DNA of 64,000 nt from Pseudomonadota bacterium (GTDB lineage: Bacteria > Pseudomonadota > Gammaproteobacteria > Steroidobacterales > Steroidobacteraceae), in contig JAEWBG010000020.1 in the NCBI GenBank assembly GCA_023391335.1, forward strand, positions 1-64,000. The letters run 5' to 3'. Of the stretch, positions 28,601 through 36,600 are shown piece after piece (position 1 is the stretch's first letter; every line of letters begins with the position of its first letter). The translations under genes were made by a program, and so were the position numbers. The notes below the pieces were generated by a model. It ran no database searches, was not told the origin of the DNA, and saw nothing but the letters and a program-made list of their open reading frames with translations.

Positions 28601-29701
28601 AACATCAACACCGGTGGAAACAACGGTGGCAATGGAGGCAACGGCGGTGGCGGCACGATCGGTGTCGGCGGGACGACCATTATCCCGATCGGCGGTGGTA
28701 GCGGCGGCACGGGCGGCGGTGGCAATGGCGGTAACAACACCAACACCAACGCATCGGGCGGCGGCTACAACGGTGGCGGCACTGGCACGGACACCAACGC
28801 GAGCAGCAACACCAACACATCCACGAACGGTGGATCGGGTGGTGGCAGCAACGGTAGCACTGGCGGCAACAACACCGGCAGCAATGCATCGGGCGGTGGC
28901 GCTGGCACGAACACCAACACCAACACCAACAGCAATGGTGGTGGCGCGAGCGCGAACCCGAGCAGCAACGCCAACTCATCCGCGAACAGCGGATCGGATG
29001 GTGGCAGCAACGGTGGCAATGGCGGCAACAACACCGGCAACGATGGTGGTGGCACGGGCGCGAACTCGAGCGGCAACGCCAACTCATCTGCGAACAGCGG
29101 ATCGGGTGGCGGCAGCAACGGCGGCAATGGCAACAATAGTTCAGGAACGAATGCGTCGAGCGGCAGCGGCGGTGCCGACAGCTCTAACGCGACGAATTCC
29201 GCAAGCGCTGACGGCTCGAGCAACTCTGGGAATTCAGCAGCCGACGCTCAGGGCGGAACGAGCGGTGCGAAGAACGGTGCGAACGCATCGGGCGATGCAG
29301 CCGGTTCGTCCGATGCCAGCAGCTCGGCGGATGGCAGCTCGAACAGCGCGGATGGGAATGGCAGCGCGAGTGCGAGCAGCCACGGCGTGGAGGACCATGT
29401 TGTGGTCTCTGTTGTCCGCACACCGCTCGGCGACTATCCGGGGCTGGTTACGGTGCAAGTGCCGCACAAGTTGGCGGCATCGGGCAAAGGCTTCAGCTTC
29501 GCACTGCCTGCCGCAATGCTCGATGGCGGCAACGTGAAGGTCACGCGTGCCGATGGCAAGCGCTTGCCGACTTGGTTGAAGTACGACCCAGCAACTCACA
29601 CTGTGATTGCAACGTCACCACCGGCCAATGCATTGCCGATCGAACTCTTGGTTCGCGTGGGCAACAAGCGTTGGACGATGATGGTGGGGGAGCAGCAATA
29701 A
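13613..29701 (+). CDS. Giant TpsA filamentous-haemagglutinin-like adhesin, 5,362 aa
   Basis: Exported by the TpsB encoded just upstream. Residues ~7-30 (MNRAFRLVWNEALNTW) form an extended signal peptide region, followed by a hydrophobic core cleaved near DASA-APP (residue ~58). Residues ~65-330 are the TPS secretion domain with the NPNG motif (LTNPNGVYF). Residues ~600-3,900 are beta-helix-type repeats rich in T, G, N, S. Residues ~3,920-4,880 hold MBG- and YDG-type domains (repeats of (V/T)YDGT and DKNAG). Residues ~4,916-5,260 are a Gly/Asn/Thr/Ser low-complexity stretch. The last ~100 residues contain a putative-Ig-like motif (LPTWLKYDPATHTV). I see no VENN motif, no toxin domain and no downstream immunity gene, so it is read as an adhesin and not a contact-dependent inhibition protein. 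An AGAGAAGA site precedes the ATG. Confidence 0.93.
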   Translation: MHKHASMNRAFRLVWNEALNTWIPVAEIARGRRKRNRRTAAVTLLAMLGLTAMDASAAPPAPAELPHNGHVVTGVATIDSSTSADGAVMNINQSTQRAIIDWDTFNVGSAAQVNFNQPGRDAATLNRVLDTNPSQIFGKITATGQVFLTNPNGVYFSKTASVNVGGLVATTHSIDNDDFMAGKSTFKRDGATGTVTNEGTLQTSLGGYIALLAPEVRNSGVVIAQLGTVAMAAGESFTLNFQGNHLTSLTVEPSQIRALVDNKSAVLAPGGTIILSAQALDRLQGGVVRNSGTLEATGMSMKDGHIVLEASSAVENSGTINANAGTDGSPAGTVSIDAPQITNSGTITAAAVSAPDAATVTHAIGGHIELTANTIQQSSAGKIDVSGAVGGTVAMHASEDVSLQGVVRAASVAELPSEVSADADLASVLIDAANDVTLQNVTIDVSGELKAGQIVVTGGRAPSPLDPSGARPTLALIGATELRTSSRRGRGGSISLTADRVGLFDASSIDATGALGGGNVFVGGGFHGEDPSITNAQQVVIGRDAHIDASATRSGNAGDVAVWSDGHTQFNGNIAARGGANSGNGGFVEVSGAGSLDFRGSVDASATHGIGGTLLLDPKNIIVQSGGGALTTDVDQFADSAAADSTIDPNTITAITNTGTGVTLQANNDITVNSSIVSNNAGGNGGALTFQAGRSISINASITSDNGDVSFTANDVTGTGADRDPGAATFTNSSLVDAGSGDVTITMSTQSTSGAMSVGQVTANDLTINYAGINAASITLGELDIAHNLVVSATGSTQTVAQSPLTAIIVRNIASIRSNGGDVTLAETNNDFSIFAANGANVTLNDANGVQLGDASGIHGGASAITGTFSVTTKGPIGNTGVVNVTGLTTLTPNNGGFGVSAPDIFLNNYTNNFGQVDVAQGTGGGAVYFADADGISLKGTYRNYLSVNAAGAVTQFGDMNVGGTMYIAAGSANDITLNTGTNLFNGVQIGSGRNVNVSDSNGGLRLYGSTVSGNLTLTLGGTGNFNLDYGDTTNVTGSMSVSVNSGIFEAEQSSRLNAGSLTATSSGTFQSDWDADITINNGDMSITSGGPVTFARYADLYVTKTSAPAGNLSIQSFGDITQDLSQYNEGRIQVAGNTTFTVTKANSTINLQQNNNKFDGSVSLNTSGAGTYTNVYLRNISSNAGTITGLGGSLANVTLYYDNAASLTIPGMTLSGALTVTAPSGSVDQSGALTVAGNTVLLANAAKDIDLGSSFTNDFNNVTISSAKNATLKDSNAINFWREVFLYNGGNLNVTAGGAITDSTNDNNYKFTFNGNGTATFNAGTNPITLDNVLNDWGTVVVQAATDVTIYTNNSIDLGNVSFTGNLTLDSWSGGSLTQSGSTAISMSPGTTATLRDFYTSIVLNNADNVLGALAISNAGTITIRENDAITQASAWTNLNSSGGNSTRYDVALTTSDDQAITLDQAGSVFGNLTITQINNGAGSAGGVYVRETGDSIFGLTQGSAWTVHGTTKLDSGTNSINLNNANNVFGPLQVLASTGTTNGAASIVTLYAKNPSGGDAITDVGGTGAWNTGTNVVKLVAYDTTGTTAGGGDVILTNAGNVLGDLYVKATDATITENDNITDGVSTPWFGSDSGWATTGTTTLVVANPTGRSITLDNLNNQLSPIAITTTGTAGNLSSVLITDNSDLTQAAAWLVGSAPVTLDARNHAIDLSTYDNVLGNITINTTNGSPTSIAITEDDAITQGTVWSLTGSPVTLWAKNGKSITLTNASNILGNLTITGGVASITENDNITQGGAWTTTGTTTLNAGANAITLGNAGNVLGNIAIGGAPTAITLTENDDITQASAWSVSSTPITLNSGAHDVLLSQAANQLGDLTITGQNATIVENDAAGITDGTAWTVAGTTTLTAGNANPIVLNANPNSDFGTVSIVSASNADIADANAINFGASTIAAGGTLTVTAGGQITQSGTITAPSLRLIGTGYATLNNVNNNVQNLAAGFSGGDLSFTNGGNFAVGVIGGTTGVTIGANDVSLTSVNGTITSLSNINASSSSLTLSTGTALTLPQMTIAGAQTYTASTVSGTGITLTAGVTSTAGGAINFMSPVTLGADLSIQSSNSDINFHDTLAGGGNQLTVNAGTGHVDFQGAVTALGSTIDAGAALTLTSSGATFESTLGANNGLAITGPVTFKDTVTLADGNAASVFTGLVTLGKVGGMNLSGYDGMTFTGGVSLQNGPATINSNNSALSFQTAGSVSGPYDLTLDSGTAVLTGLDRMDTNLTSLTVTALNPTIPAGGVSIAGAQTYTATNGSSITLNGNVASTASGAITFNSPVSVGATATVTSLNSAIVFGSTIDGAHDLTVNSGSGVKTFTGAIGGNAALGDGTGAALTLQGSGASTFSSTVQTRSGITAAGVVTFNDDVTLGNGDTGSVFSSLVTTGGADGNSISGYDGLTFNGGVSLAGGPINIASNGSTIAFGGSVSGPRVLTLNALAGGAGTVTGLDNIGFTSDLTGLYITAHTLSLPSTGLAVAGPMSFTAAGGITLNGAVGNNAGPTTGQIDFTGPVTLGTGAIAITTNNAAVNFNGTVDGGEDLTVNAGSGTTTFGSAVGATTAVASLTTDAGGTIAINGGSITTSGAQIYNDAVTLGADATLTGVDVEFLSTLNGAHALVVNNSGPTVFGGLVGNTTALTSITTDAPGTVVVNTTAVKTSGSQTYNENMTLGADVTFTGVGLTFDDIDGAHTFTANAGSGAVQINGAVGATTPVTSVTATGNTISVHDVTSTGAQGYTASGGVTLNGDLATTNSNVTVTGPTTLAGDSSIATTGGDITFSGATSTINGAHDLTLTAGSGNVVLGGVVGGTSALTGISLSGNDLTLPGINTVGDLNQTYTALNNITLNQSRLVNAPVAFTADSDGDGSGSFILLNGVSLSATNNTLDIHAADLDLQGSSTLSSGTGVMTITATNARNIALGGTDAAGQMTISGSELSRIITSGGLTLQTTGTGWIHVNGITSGQSQNITGTMSLHAQGTGEVAFITGASAFNALTAQADGGNINVGVNVTTSNDPIDFVTAVQVSGASTITSGGGNISFDSTLAVDNDLTLSTGNGVLTFGGDVGSNKTLTLNLGGGSVSGLSHLQSTLTGLTVNGTSGITLPAFTINGPQVYNTGPITVTGNLGGVGITFNNVVDVVPSVGTAITIDSGTGSLVFNNLSSFNAVDMTLIGDEIDFTKAITGSGALILRPYTTTRDLQVGGSGGFAGLNLTASEIAWLPIGTLSSITIGDGAGTGQLVMTGTLNAPGTPITLNGGGGISQTGGSITSGSLRLYAAGNAISLTRSGNAFGAVGITGTPTSVSLVNTLDITQLGAAAWNLGTANVTLNAGTHDITLNNAGNTFGTLALTGRNVQVTEAAATDVGASTISGNLTLDSSGDVNFSGALANTGNVSIASAGVVSQSAALTIGGNLDIATSVNAGDVTLNNSGASSTTIGNTLVGGNYVLTATGQSVTQGSGSSLQVRGDLTVTGSSIVLGGAGNLIGGTTTLPATNTTELRQSGVITLGDRTEAGNLTVISERTNRSFSSALVNGDAVVLDNASNNIGGRISVSASTPTIATGADVQTGINQTAGTSLSVAGVASFTAESSGAGSLGIDLTNDGNSFGHLVLSGTTVNVKNSAAGTTTIDSASASTDLTLNTAGAINQGGSIVTPTFNVTAAGPIALTNAGNDVTTLNATTTSGAISYTDANSVAIAGVNAGGGDVTLTAGGSGNLTQTGGLTNVGTLSANAGGAVTLNSAANTIASLGASTAGTGFQLFDSSGGLTVTGIARTTTGDETVRTSGDLTLNSGGRLEADAGDVIASTEGAGNFINNSGASALVVGSGKRWLVYSSTPDLVAGAHTVKGGLTSSFRHYGADYTSYAPGSVAESGSGFIYSAAAPSLTVSAIITGSATHVYGSTPTGALDVSISTGLLDSEDNVNNVITGGTATFDRALSNTMNAGTYTIKYTGGLTSNYTLVADSAGATYTVTAATLTYTADAATRQYGQANPVLSGSISGFVLGQDASVLTGSPVWTTTATATSDAGHYAINGSGYSSSGNYVFAQAAGNATALDITKAGLTVTFSNDSRTYNGTAYSGGAGVSYSGFVNGETSSVLGGTLVYGGTSQGARNAGTYVISGGGISAANYAINYVNGSLTIDRANISLTANDITKTYDGSLSASGTAAVASGSQLFGSDTLSGGTFAFTNANAGTGNKTVNVSGVTVSDGNGGNNYNVSYVANTTSTINPASITVSSSNVVKTYDGTLAANGSAIVTSGALYHNASNGNAQDTLSGGSFAFTDKNAGSGNKRVSVGGASVTDGNGGGNYVVTYADNTTSTINRATLTFNGTIADREYDGTTGATLSSYSLTGLIGTETLNATAGGASFVDKNAGNGKAVSITGIGLSDGGNGGLASNYTINPTAAAVGNITPRLLSLNAVVDDKVYDGTTNATLQSFGLGGFVGSETVTGVYTGTASFADRHVGDNKNITVTGIDLVNGTNGGLASNYAVPTTANSTASITPASLHVAGVVALDRVYDGTTTVVLNTDAATVTGLFGSDEVEISQITGTFLDKNVGTNKSIGAGTVMLSGADAGDYVLIQPTGLSASITPRALLVSATGVNRVYDGTTNATVILGDNRVSGDSLNVTANSSFIDKNAGSGKYVNVTGIAISGADAGNYTVNSTAGTSANITRANLNVSVTGVNRVYDGTTHATVALNSTPIGNDDVQLQYVAANFGDKNVGTGKAVSVTGIAGFGADASNYVINSTGATTANITPATLNVAANGTIKTFDGSTAATVTFTDNRIAGDDVSLVATNAAYANPNVGTGKAIAVDGIVIAGGADAANYVLANTSTSTTGAILGQTSVAETWPLPPTIPTPVPPSIPTTPPVVVDVSLPMIGGGGSNGGGNIGGNGGGGNGGSNTTIITNTNTGGGTNTNTGGNTGGNGGSGGGGTGTVINTSGGGNGGTGNTGGGANTSTNINTGGNNGGNGGNGGGGTIGVGGTTIIPIGGGSGGTGGGGNGGNNTNTNASGGGYNGGGTGTDTNASSNTNTSTNGGSGGGSNGSTGGNNTGSNASGGGAGTNTNTNTNSNGGGASANPSSNANSSANSGSDGGSNGGNGGNNTGNDGGGTGANSSGNANSSANSGSGGGSNGGNGNNSSGTNASSGSGGADSSNATNSASADGSSNSGNSAADAQGGTSGAKNGANASGDAAGSSDASSSADGSSNSADGNGSASASSHGVEDHVVVSVVRTPLGDYPGLVTVQVPHKLAASGKGFSFALPAAMLDGGNVKVTRADGKRLPTWLKYDPATHTVIATSPPANALPIELLVRVGNKRWTMMVGEQQ
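17860..19400 (+). repeat. TpsA internal repeat: ENDxITQ-AW units
   Basis: About eight units of roughly 50-65 residues. Each contains a variant of ITENDxITQ followed by AW, then TTTL(N/T)AG and NAGN(V/Q)LG. One related unit lies later, near 23650. They encode part of the beta-helical stalk and are similar enough at DNA level to allow recombination. Confidence 0.8.
20080..21190 (+). repeat. TpsA internal duplication with SGYDG(M/L)TF core
   Basis: Two neighbouring units of roughly 550 bp share the order VFxxLVT, SGYDG(M/L)TF, GGVSL, then SGP and LTL, with TGLD at the end. This indicates a domain-scale duplication inside the stalk. Confidence 0.65.
25370..28255 (+). repeat. TpsA MBG/YDG domain array
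   Basis: Tandem immunoglobulin-like domains. The first two or three are MBG-type (YTADAATRQYGQANP motif). They are followed by YDG-type domains, each with a (V/T)YDGT motif, a DKN(A/V)G motif, and a GADAGNY or SNY motif near the end. Such arrays are common near the C-terminus of giant bacterial adhesins and may act as extender or ligand-binding units. Confidence 0.8.
28360..29390 (+). repeat. TpsA Gly/Asn/Thr/Ser low-complexity tract
   Basis: About 345 residues made almost only of G, N, T, S and A (GGGNGG, NTNTN, SSANSGSGGG motifs). The DNA is an irregular GGTGGC/AACACC array. Long open frames on both strands here arise from this composition and are not genes. The tract precedes the final Ig-like domain and could be a flexible linker prone to length change. 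Confidence 0.85.
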
Positions 29702-30012
29702 TCCATCACCAGCCATGGCTGCGTACGCGAGTGCGTGGCCATGGCATTGTGACGCGTAACGGACTCGAAACGACGCACGACTTTGTCGTCAGGAAGGCCT
29801 GCGGCAGGACAGAAACGGATTTGTGTGACGTGTCGAGTGTGAGCTGCGCGTGTGTTCTGGCCTGCGCGCAGCGCTCTCCCTGCCAACGGCTTCCTTGCCA
29901 ATGTCTACCCTGCGCAACGCTTCCTCTTCATGCTTGCCTTTCTGGCCTGCGCGCAGCGCTTGCCTGCCGTTAGGCTTGCCTGCCCACAAAGTCGGCTTGC
30001 TTCTTCCTCTCG

Positions 30013-30121
30013 TTCTGACCTGACGATAGTCCCTCCTGATGCGTCTGCATCCTTCCTAACGTGAGTCCTTCCTGATGCGAAGCATCCGTCATCGACCTCC
30101 TTTACGACGGACGACTTTGTC
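30013..30121. repeat. 109-bp direct repeat, copy 1
   Basis: Nearly identical to 30203-30311 (one clear mismatch, CTAACG against CTGACG), at an offset of 190 bp. Both copies are made of pyrimidine-spacer mini-hairpins. A recent tandem duplication of this size shows that the arrays are still rearranging. Confidence 0.85.
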
Positions 30122-30202
30122 GTCAGGAAGGCCCTGCGGCAGGATGGATCCTCTCGGATCAGGAAGGCCTTCGGCAGGACAGATGAGACGGGGTCTCTGG
30201 AA

Positions 30203-30311
30203 TTCTGACCTGACGATAGTCCCTCCTGATGCGTCTGCATCCTTCCTGACGTGAGTCCTTCCTGATGCGAAGCATCCGTCATCGACCTCCTTTACGACGG
30301 ACGACTTTGTC
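30203..30311. repeat. 109-bp direct repeat, copy 2
   Basis: Second copy of 30013-30121. After it, the sequence continues with a further GATGCGAAGCATC hairpin unit in place of the GTCGTC unit that follows copy 1. Confidence 0.85.
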
Positions 30312-30362
30312 CTTCCTGATGCGAAGCATCCGTCGTCAACGTCCGTTAACGGACGGAAGACC

Positions 30363-30408
30363 TAGTCACGAGTCACTAGTCACTAGTCACCAGTCATCAG
30401 TCACTCTC
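30363..30408. repeat. AGTCACT heptamer array
   Basis: About six degenerate copies of AGTCACT (variants AGTCACG, AGTCACC, AGTCATC). It uses the same word as the array at 82-103 and is the reverse complement of the word at 52199-52237. From 30409 to 30677 I see no gene; the possible longer N-terminus of the next gene is discussed there. Confidence 0.75.
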
Positions 30409-30677
30409 CTCATGGCGCACCCACCCTTCACGCCATCGATGATCTAAGTGCTCCTTAGTGGTCGGTCTTACTCACGCTTACACGAATCGCATGACGCATG
30501 CATCGCGCTGTTTGATGCACCTCACGCAATTGAAATCGCTTGCTGCGAAGCATCGTTTGCTTTCATAGAGTGTGGATACAGCGGACCTCGATCGAACTAC
30601 GCGCTCAACTCGCTCCTCGCTTCAGTTCGCTTCCTTCGTTTCATTTTCAAAGCTTTCGCAAGAAGGCTGCGGGCCGC

Positions 30678-33600
30678 ATGTACAAACAAGAAACGCGCTC
30701 GGGTTCTTCCGTGCGCAGAATCGCTCGATGGGTGCTTGCGTCGCTGTGCGCGCTTAGTTCCGTTGCACATGCCGATCCGATCATCAAGCTACTGACCTTT
30801 CAAGACACCCCTGATCCGGTCGCAGCGACTCAGCAGCTGACTTATCAGTTGCAAGTGAGTAATACGAGTTTCGTGAGCTCCGCGGATGGCGTGGCGCTCA
30901 CGGTGCCCATTCCAAGCGGCGCCACGTTCGTATCCGTCTCTGATGTGGCGTGCTCATACAGCGCGCCCAACGTCCAATGTAGCTTCGGCACGATCCCCGC
31001 AAGCACGAATAAGCTCGTCAGCATCGTTCTGAATGTGACTGCGGCAGGTGGCGCGACCTTGAGTAGCACCGCTGTGGCAAGTTCGACGACGGTTGGCGAA
31101 AGCGATAGCAGCATTACGCAGACGACGTCTGTAACCGCAGGTACGGATCTGCAATTGCAGATGACCGGGTCGCCCGATCCGGTTACCGCGGGCGGCAACG
31201 TGACGTATTCGTTGACTGCGTCGAATCTGGGTCCCGACACGGCCTCATCGCTCAGCATTGTCGACACGCTGCCGCCTAACACGAGTTACGTGTCTTCATC
31301 CGGCACAGGATGGAGTTGTAGCGCAGCGGGAAGCACGGTCACTTGCAGTCGGTCCGGAACGCTCGCGAATGCTGCGAATACGAGCCTGTCGATCGTTGCG
31401 AAGGTCAACAGCTCGATCAGCGGCAACATCACCAACTCAGCGACTCTTTCAGCGGCGACGCCGGATGGCATCGCGAGCAACAACACGACTACCGCATCGG
31501 TAGCTGTAGCAGCGGGCGCAGACGTGCAGATCACGAAGAGCGTGTCGCCGTCACCTGTGATCGGAAATGCTGCGACGACGTTTACCTTGCAGCCGCGCAA
31601 CACCGGGCCCGACGCCGCGACATCGGTCGTCATCTCGGACACGCTGCCGAACGGATTCACCGGCATCAACGCGAGCGGAGCCAACTACACCTGCTCGGTC
31701 GACCAGCCCACACGCACCGTGACTTGTACTCGCGCGACACTGCCGGTTGGGGCAACCGACAACATTTCGGTCACGACGACGGCGCCGGACGATCTCGTCG
31801 TTCCTCCGGGTGGCATGGCGTCGAGCAACACTGCCTCGATCACGAGTGCCGTTGCCGATCCGAACAGCGGCAACAACAACGGCACGGTCAATTTCACGAT
31901 CCAGCGCGATGGTTCGGATCTGTCGATCACCAAAACGAAATCGCCCAATCCGGTTGCCTCGGGCGGAACGCTGACCTCCGTGATGACGGTTCGTAACAAT
32001 GGTCCGCGAGCCCTTATCGGCAGCGACACGATCACGATTACCGACACGCTGCCTGTAGGCGAAGACTATGCGGGCGCGGCTTCGTTCACGAACAACGGAT
32101 GGAACTGTACGTTTGCGGCGCCCGTGTTCTCGTGTACACACGCTGGACCGCTGGCACTGAATGCGAACAGTGCAACCCTGACGCTCACCACGACGGCGAC
32201 CGATCCCACTTCGCTGACCAATCAAGCGTGCGCCAGTGTGACCGGATCGCAGATCGACCCGAATGGCACGAACGACTGCACCTCGGCGACATCGAGCTCA
32301 ACAGCGGCGCATGCCGATCTGCAAATCACGAAGTCGCAAGACCTTGCGACGGTAACCAATGCAGATAACACACTTACGTATACGCTGACGATCAAGAACA
32401 ACGGTCCTCAGGACTCTGCGAACGTGGTCGTGACGGATGCGATTCCGATGCGAACCACGCTCGCGGGTGGCACCGTCATCAGCGCCAACGCTGGAGTAGG
32501 CGACAAGGGCTCGACAGGCTCGTGCTCTGTGTCTGCGGCCACGGTGACGTGTAACTACGCATCGCTTCTCTACGAAACAGGTGCGCCCGCGAATTCCGCC
32601 GAGACAGCGACGATCACGATCACTGTGACTCGCCCGATGGCCGACGGTTCTTTCACGAATACCGCCACGATCAATTCAACTGCTGTAGGCGATCAGGATC
32701 GCAGCAACAACAGCAGCGCCGTGAACACGACGGTCGCGCCGGTCGCCGACGTGCAAGTCACATCGAAAACCGTCACGCCGACTTCGGTGCGCGCGGGCGT
32801 CGATGCCACGTACGTGATTTCGATCAAGAACAATGGCCCATCGACCGCATCGGGTGTAACCCTGGACGACGAGTTCTTTCCGGCGGGGGGCGACACGGGC
32901 TACTCGATTCAGTCGGTGACGCCGAGCGCGGGCTCATGCAGCCCATTCGATGCGCTGAACAACTTGATTTCTTGCAGCATCGGATCGATGGCGGCTAACA
33001 ACGTGCAAAGCGTCACGGTCGTCGCCCGTCCCAAGTGGATGGGTTCGCCGCCCAGCCCGCGAACGCTGTCGAATACCGCGACCATCGCTTCGAGCACCGC
33101 GGATTCGAATGCCGGCAACAACAGCAAGAGTGCCACGCTGACGATCACGCCGGCTCAGGTCGATTTGATCGCCAACATTACCGACGTCGAAAGTTTCGCC
33201 GGCGTCAGTTTCGATCCGCTGGGTTACGACGGCATCACCACCTCGAACAACGTCCTCACCTACAGATCGACGGTGACTAATTCTGGCCCTTCGCAAGCGA
33301 CGGGCATCGTGTTCACCAATACGTACACGCCGCCCGCCGGCCGGCAAGTGACGTTCCTGTGCGATTCGAGCAGCCAATACTCATGTACCGGCGGTTCGGT
33401 CTGTTCGGTTTCAGGCTCATCGACCGTGACGGGGCCGTCCACTCTGGTCGTGAACTGCAACGCGACGGATTTGGATTCGGGAGCGTCTTACTCGCGCTAT
33501 TTGCGCTATTCCATCGACACGGCACCAGCAGCCGCTGGCGATTCGTATTCCAACGCTTTGACGGTGACGTCCAACGAATCGGATTCCAACAGCGGCAACA

Positions 33601-36600
33601 ACAGTGCCTCTGAGCCGACTGCTGTGCGCGCGAAAGCAGATATCCAAGTCAGTAGCAAAACCGCATTGATTGCATCGCCGCCGCTGCAATACGGGCAGAC
33701 GTTCCAATGGCAGATCAAAGTTCTGAATGGCGGGCCGGGCACGGCGTACGACACAGTGCTCACGGACACTCTACCGACCAACATGGAATTGGTGCTGCCG
33801 TTCAGCTACAGCGTCAGCCCGGGTAGCGGCACGTGTACGAACACGGGTGCGACTCAGATCTCGTGCAGTCTCGGCGACATTGCCGCAGGCGGCGCCGACG
33901 AGCAAACCGTCGTGGTGGATGTGTTCTTGCGCAAACCGGCGTCGGCGCCATATCCGACCAACTACTCGAACACGGCTTCGGTCACGACCTTTAGCGTCGA
34001 TCCGGATGCATCGAACAATTCCAATACCGGAGCAGTGAGTCTGGTGAAATCGAGCATCGCGGGACGGGTCTATCGCGATCACAACAACAACGGCGTGATC
34101 GATGCGGGTGAAAACGGCGTTAGCGGCGTGACGCTCACGTTGACGGGGCACGATGTCTTCAACAACTCGGTATCGCGAAGCGCAACGTCGGATGCGAGCG
34201 GCAACTATCTCATCGACAATCTCGAACAGGCCGACGCGACCGGCTACACGCTGACGGAATCGCAGCCATCCGCTTACTCCGATGGTTTGGAAGCGGTGGG
34301 CACGGCAGCAACGGGGACTCTGCCTGGCGGCACGAAGAACGATACGGTGGGGTCGAACACGATCACCGCTATCGTGCTCGATAAGGATCAGGTCGCGACC
34401 GGATACAACTTCGGCGAGCTGAAGTTGAATACGTTGAGCGGCACGGTGTTCGCGGATGTGAACAACGATGGAACCAAGCAGGGCAGTGAGCCAGGCATTG
34501 CGTCCGTCACGATCACGCTCACGGGTACCGATGCGCGCGGCGCTGTCGTCAACACCAACACGACGACGAATGCGAGCGGTGCTTACAGCTTCAGTAGCGT
34601 CTTGCCGGGCACCTATCAGATTGCGGAAACGCAACCCACTACGTACGTCGATGGCACCGACACACTTGGCACCCTAAGCGGCACCAAGACGAACGATACG
34701 TTCAGTGCCATCGCCGTCACTGATACGAACGGCACCGGCTACAACTTCGGCGAGCGGCCCGGCACGTTGAGCGGCCAGGTTTGGCGCGACACGAATCGCA
34801 ATGCGACGCTCGACGGTGGCGAACTCGGCATTGGCACGGTGGCGATTGCGTTGACCGGGAACGATGCGTTGGGCGCAACTGTCACACGCAATACCAACAC
34901 CAACGCGAGCGGCTCGTATTCCTTCGTCGATCTGCCGCAGGGCACATTCACGGTCACAGAAACACAGCCGACGGGATTCGGCAGCAGCACGCCGAACACG
35001 ATCGCGGGTATTTCGCTTGCGGCCGGCGGTACTGCGACGGGCAATGATTTCGGCGATTCGACCTCGCGCTTGTCGGGCACGGTGTTCTTCGATCGCAATG
35101 CGAACGGAGCCAACGACGGCACCGATTCAGCGATCGCGGGAGTGTCCATCGCTCTGACTGGTACCAATGCGCAGAGCATTGCGGTCAATCTTTCCACGAC
35201 CACGGATGCCAGCGGCAACTTTGCATTCGATGACCTGCTCACTCCGAACGCCGGCGGCTACACGCTCACCGAAACGCAGCCGACGGCGTATTCCAGCGGG
35301 CAAATCACCGCCGGCGGGTCGGGCGGAACGGTTACCCAAGCTTCAAACACGGTGGGTGCGATCGCGCTGAGTGGCGGTGTAGCCAGCACCGGATATCTCT
35401 TCGCAGAGCTCGGTACGGTGATCTCAGGCACCGTGTATCGCGATGCCGATCGCAACGGCACGCAGAACGGCAGTGACGTCGGCATCGCTAACGTGACAGT
35501 CGAGTTGCGTGATGCGGGGAATGCGTCGATCGCAACGACATCCACGAATGGTTCGGGTGCGTATTCGTTCCCGCCCCAGCCCGCCGGCACGTATAGCGTG
35601 ATCGAAACTCAGCCAACTGCGTATCAAAGCGGCCCAGAGAACGCATCGAACACCGTTGCCGTCGTGCTGGTTGCGGGCACTCCAAGTACGGTGAACTTCG
35701 GTGAAAGCGCCGGTTCCTTCACGGGCACCGTGTTCCTGGATGGCAATCACGATGGCGTTCAAGACGGAGGCGAAATCGGCTTGCCCGGCGTCTCGGTCGC
35801 ACTCACCGGTACTGATGTCGATGCGGCTGCAGTAAATCGCACGGCAACGACGAATGCATCCGGCGTATACACGTTCAATGATGTTCTCGCGGGAACGTAC
35901 ACGATTACCGAGACGCAACCCGCCGTGTTCGGCGACGGTCTCGACGTGCTCGGCGCAGGCAATGTGGGCGGTACAGCGGCCAACGATGTCTATAGCGCGA
36001 TTTCTTTAACGGCTGGCACGCAAGCGAGCGGCTACAACTTCGCTGAAGAGGGATCGGCGGTTACCGGCGTCGTGTTCCGTGATGCCAATCGCGATGGCAC
36101 GCAGCAAGGCAGCGACATCGGCTTGAACAACGTCACGATTACGCTGCGAGACAACAGCAACGTCGTGATCGGAACGACGACGACCGCAGCCGACGGCAGT
36201 TACTTGTTCGGCGGCGTGCCCTCGGGCAACTACACGGTGACCGAGACGCAACCCGCCGGCTATGGCTCGGCAGCGTTGTCGCCCGACGTGGTGAACATTG
36301 CAGTGCCTGCGGGTGGCGCAGCGACAGCACATTTCGCGGACACCGTATCGACCATCGCGGGCGCGGTGTTCATCGATCTCGACAATGACGGGGTCCGAGA
36401 CGCCGGTGAAGCAGGGATTGCCGCGATCAACATCGCGCTGACAGGTATCGATGCCGCCGGGAATGCGGTGAATCGAACGGCGGCAACGGATGCGAGCGGC
36501 AACTTCATCTTCACCAATGTGCTCACGCCGAACGGCGGCGGTTACACCCTCAGTGAGCCTGTGCAACCGGCAGCGTTCGCGGATGGACAGGATGCCGTGG

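Larger units (their letters stand above)
29762..30360. repeat. Mini-hairpin chains with strand switches
   Basis: The gap between the adhesin stop (29701) and the next gene (30678) holds no gene. It contains a purine-spacer block (~29765-29815), a pyrimidine-spacer block (~29865-30060), another purine block (~30110-30190) and another pyrimidine block (~30205-30345). Units include GATGC..GCATC, GACGAC..GTCGTC, GCCC..GGGC and GGATCC..GGATC hairpins. The 30150-30183 part is the reverse-strand relative of the direct repeats around the PAP2 gene, with units swapped. Confidence 0.75.

Noticed and set aside
28359..29537. 392-residue open frame in another plus frame over the low-complexity tract
   Set aside because: It is a frame shadow of the Gly/Asn/Thr repeat, made mostly of A, T, R and V, with no start context and no domain.
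29300..29701. CdiA-type toxin at the adhesin C-terminus
   Set aside because: There is no VENN motif and no toxin-like domain, and no small immunity gene follows. The terminal domain looks Ig-like.
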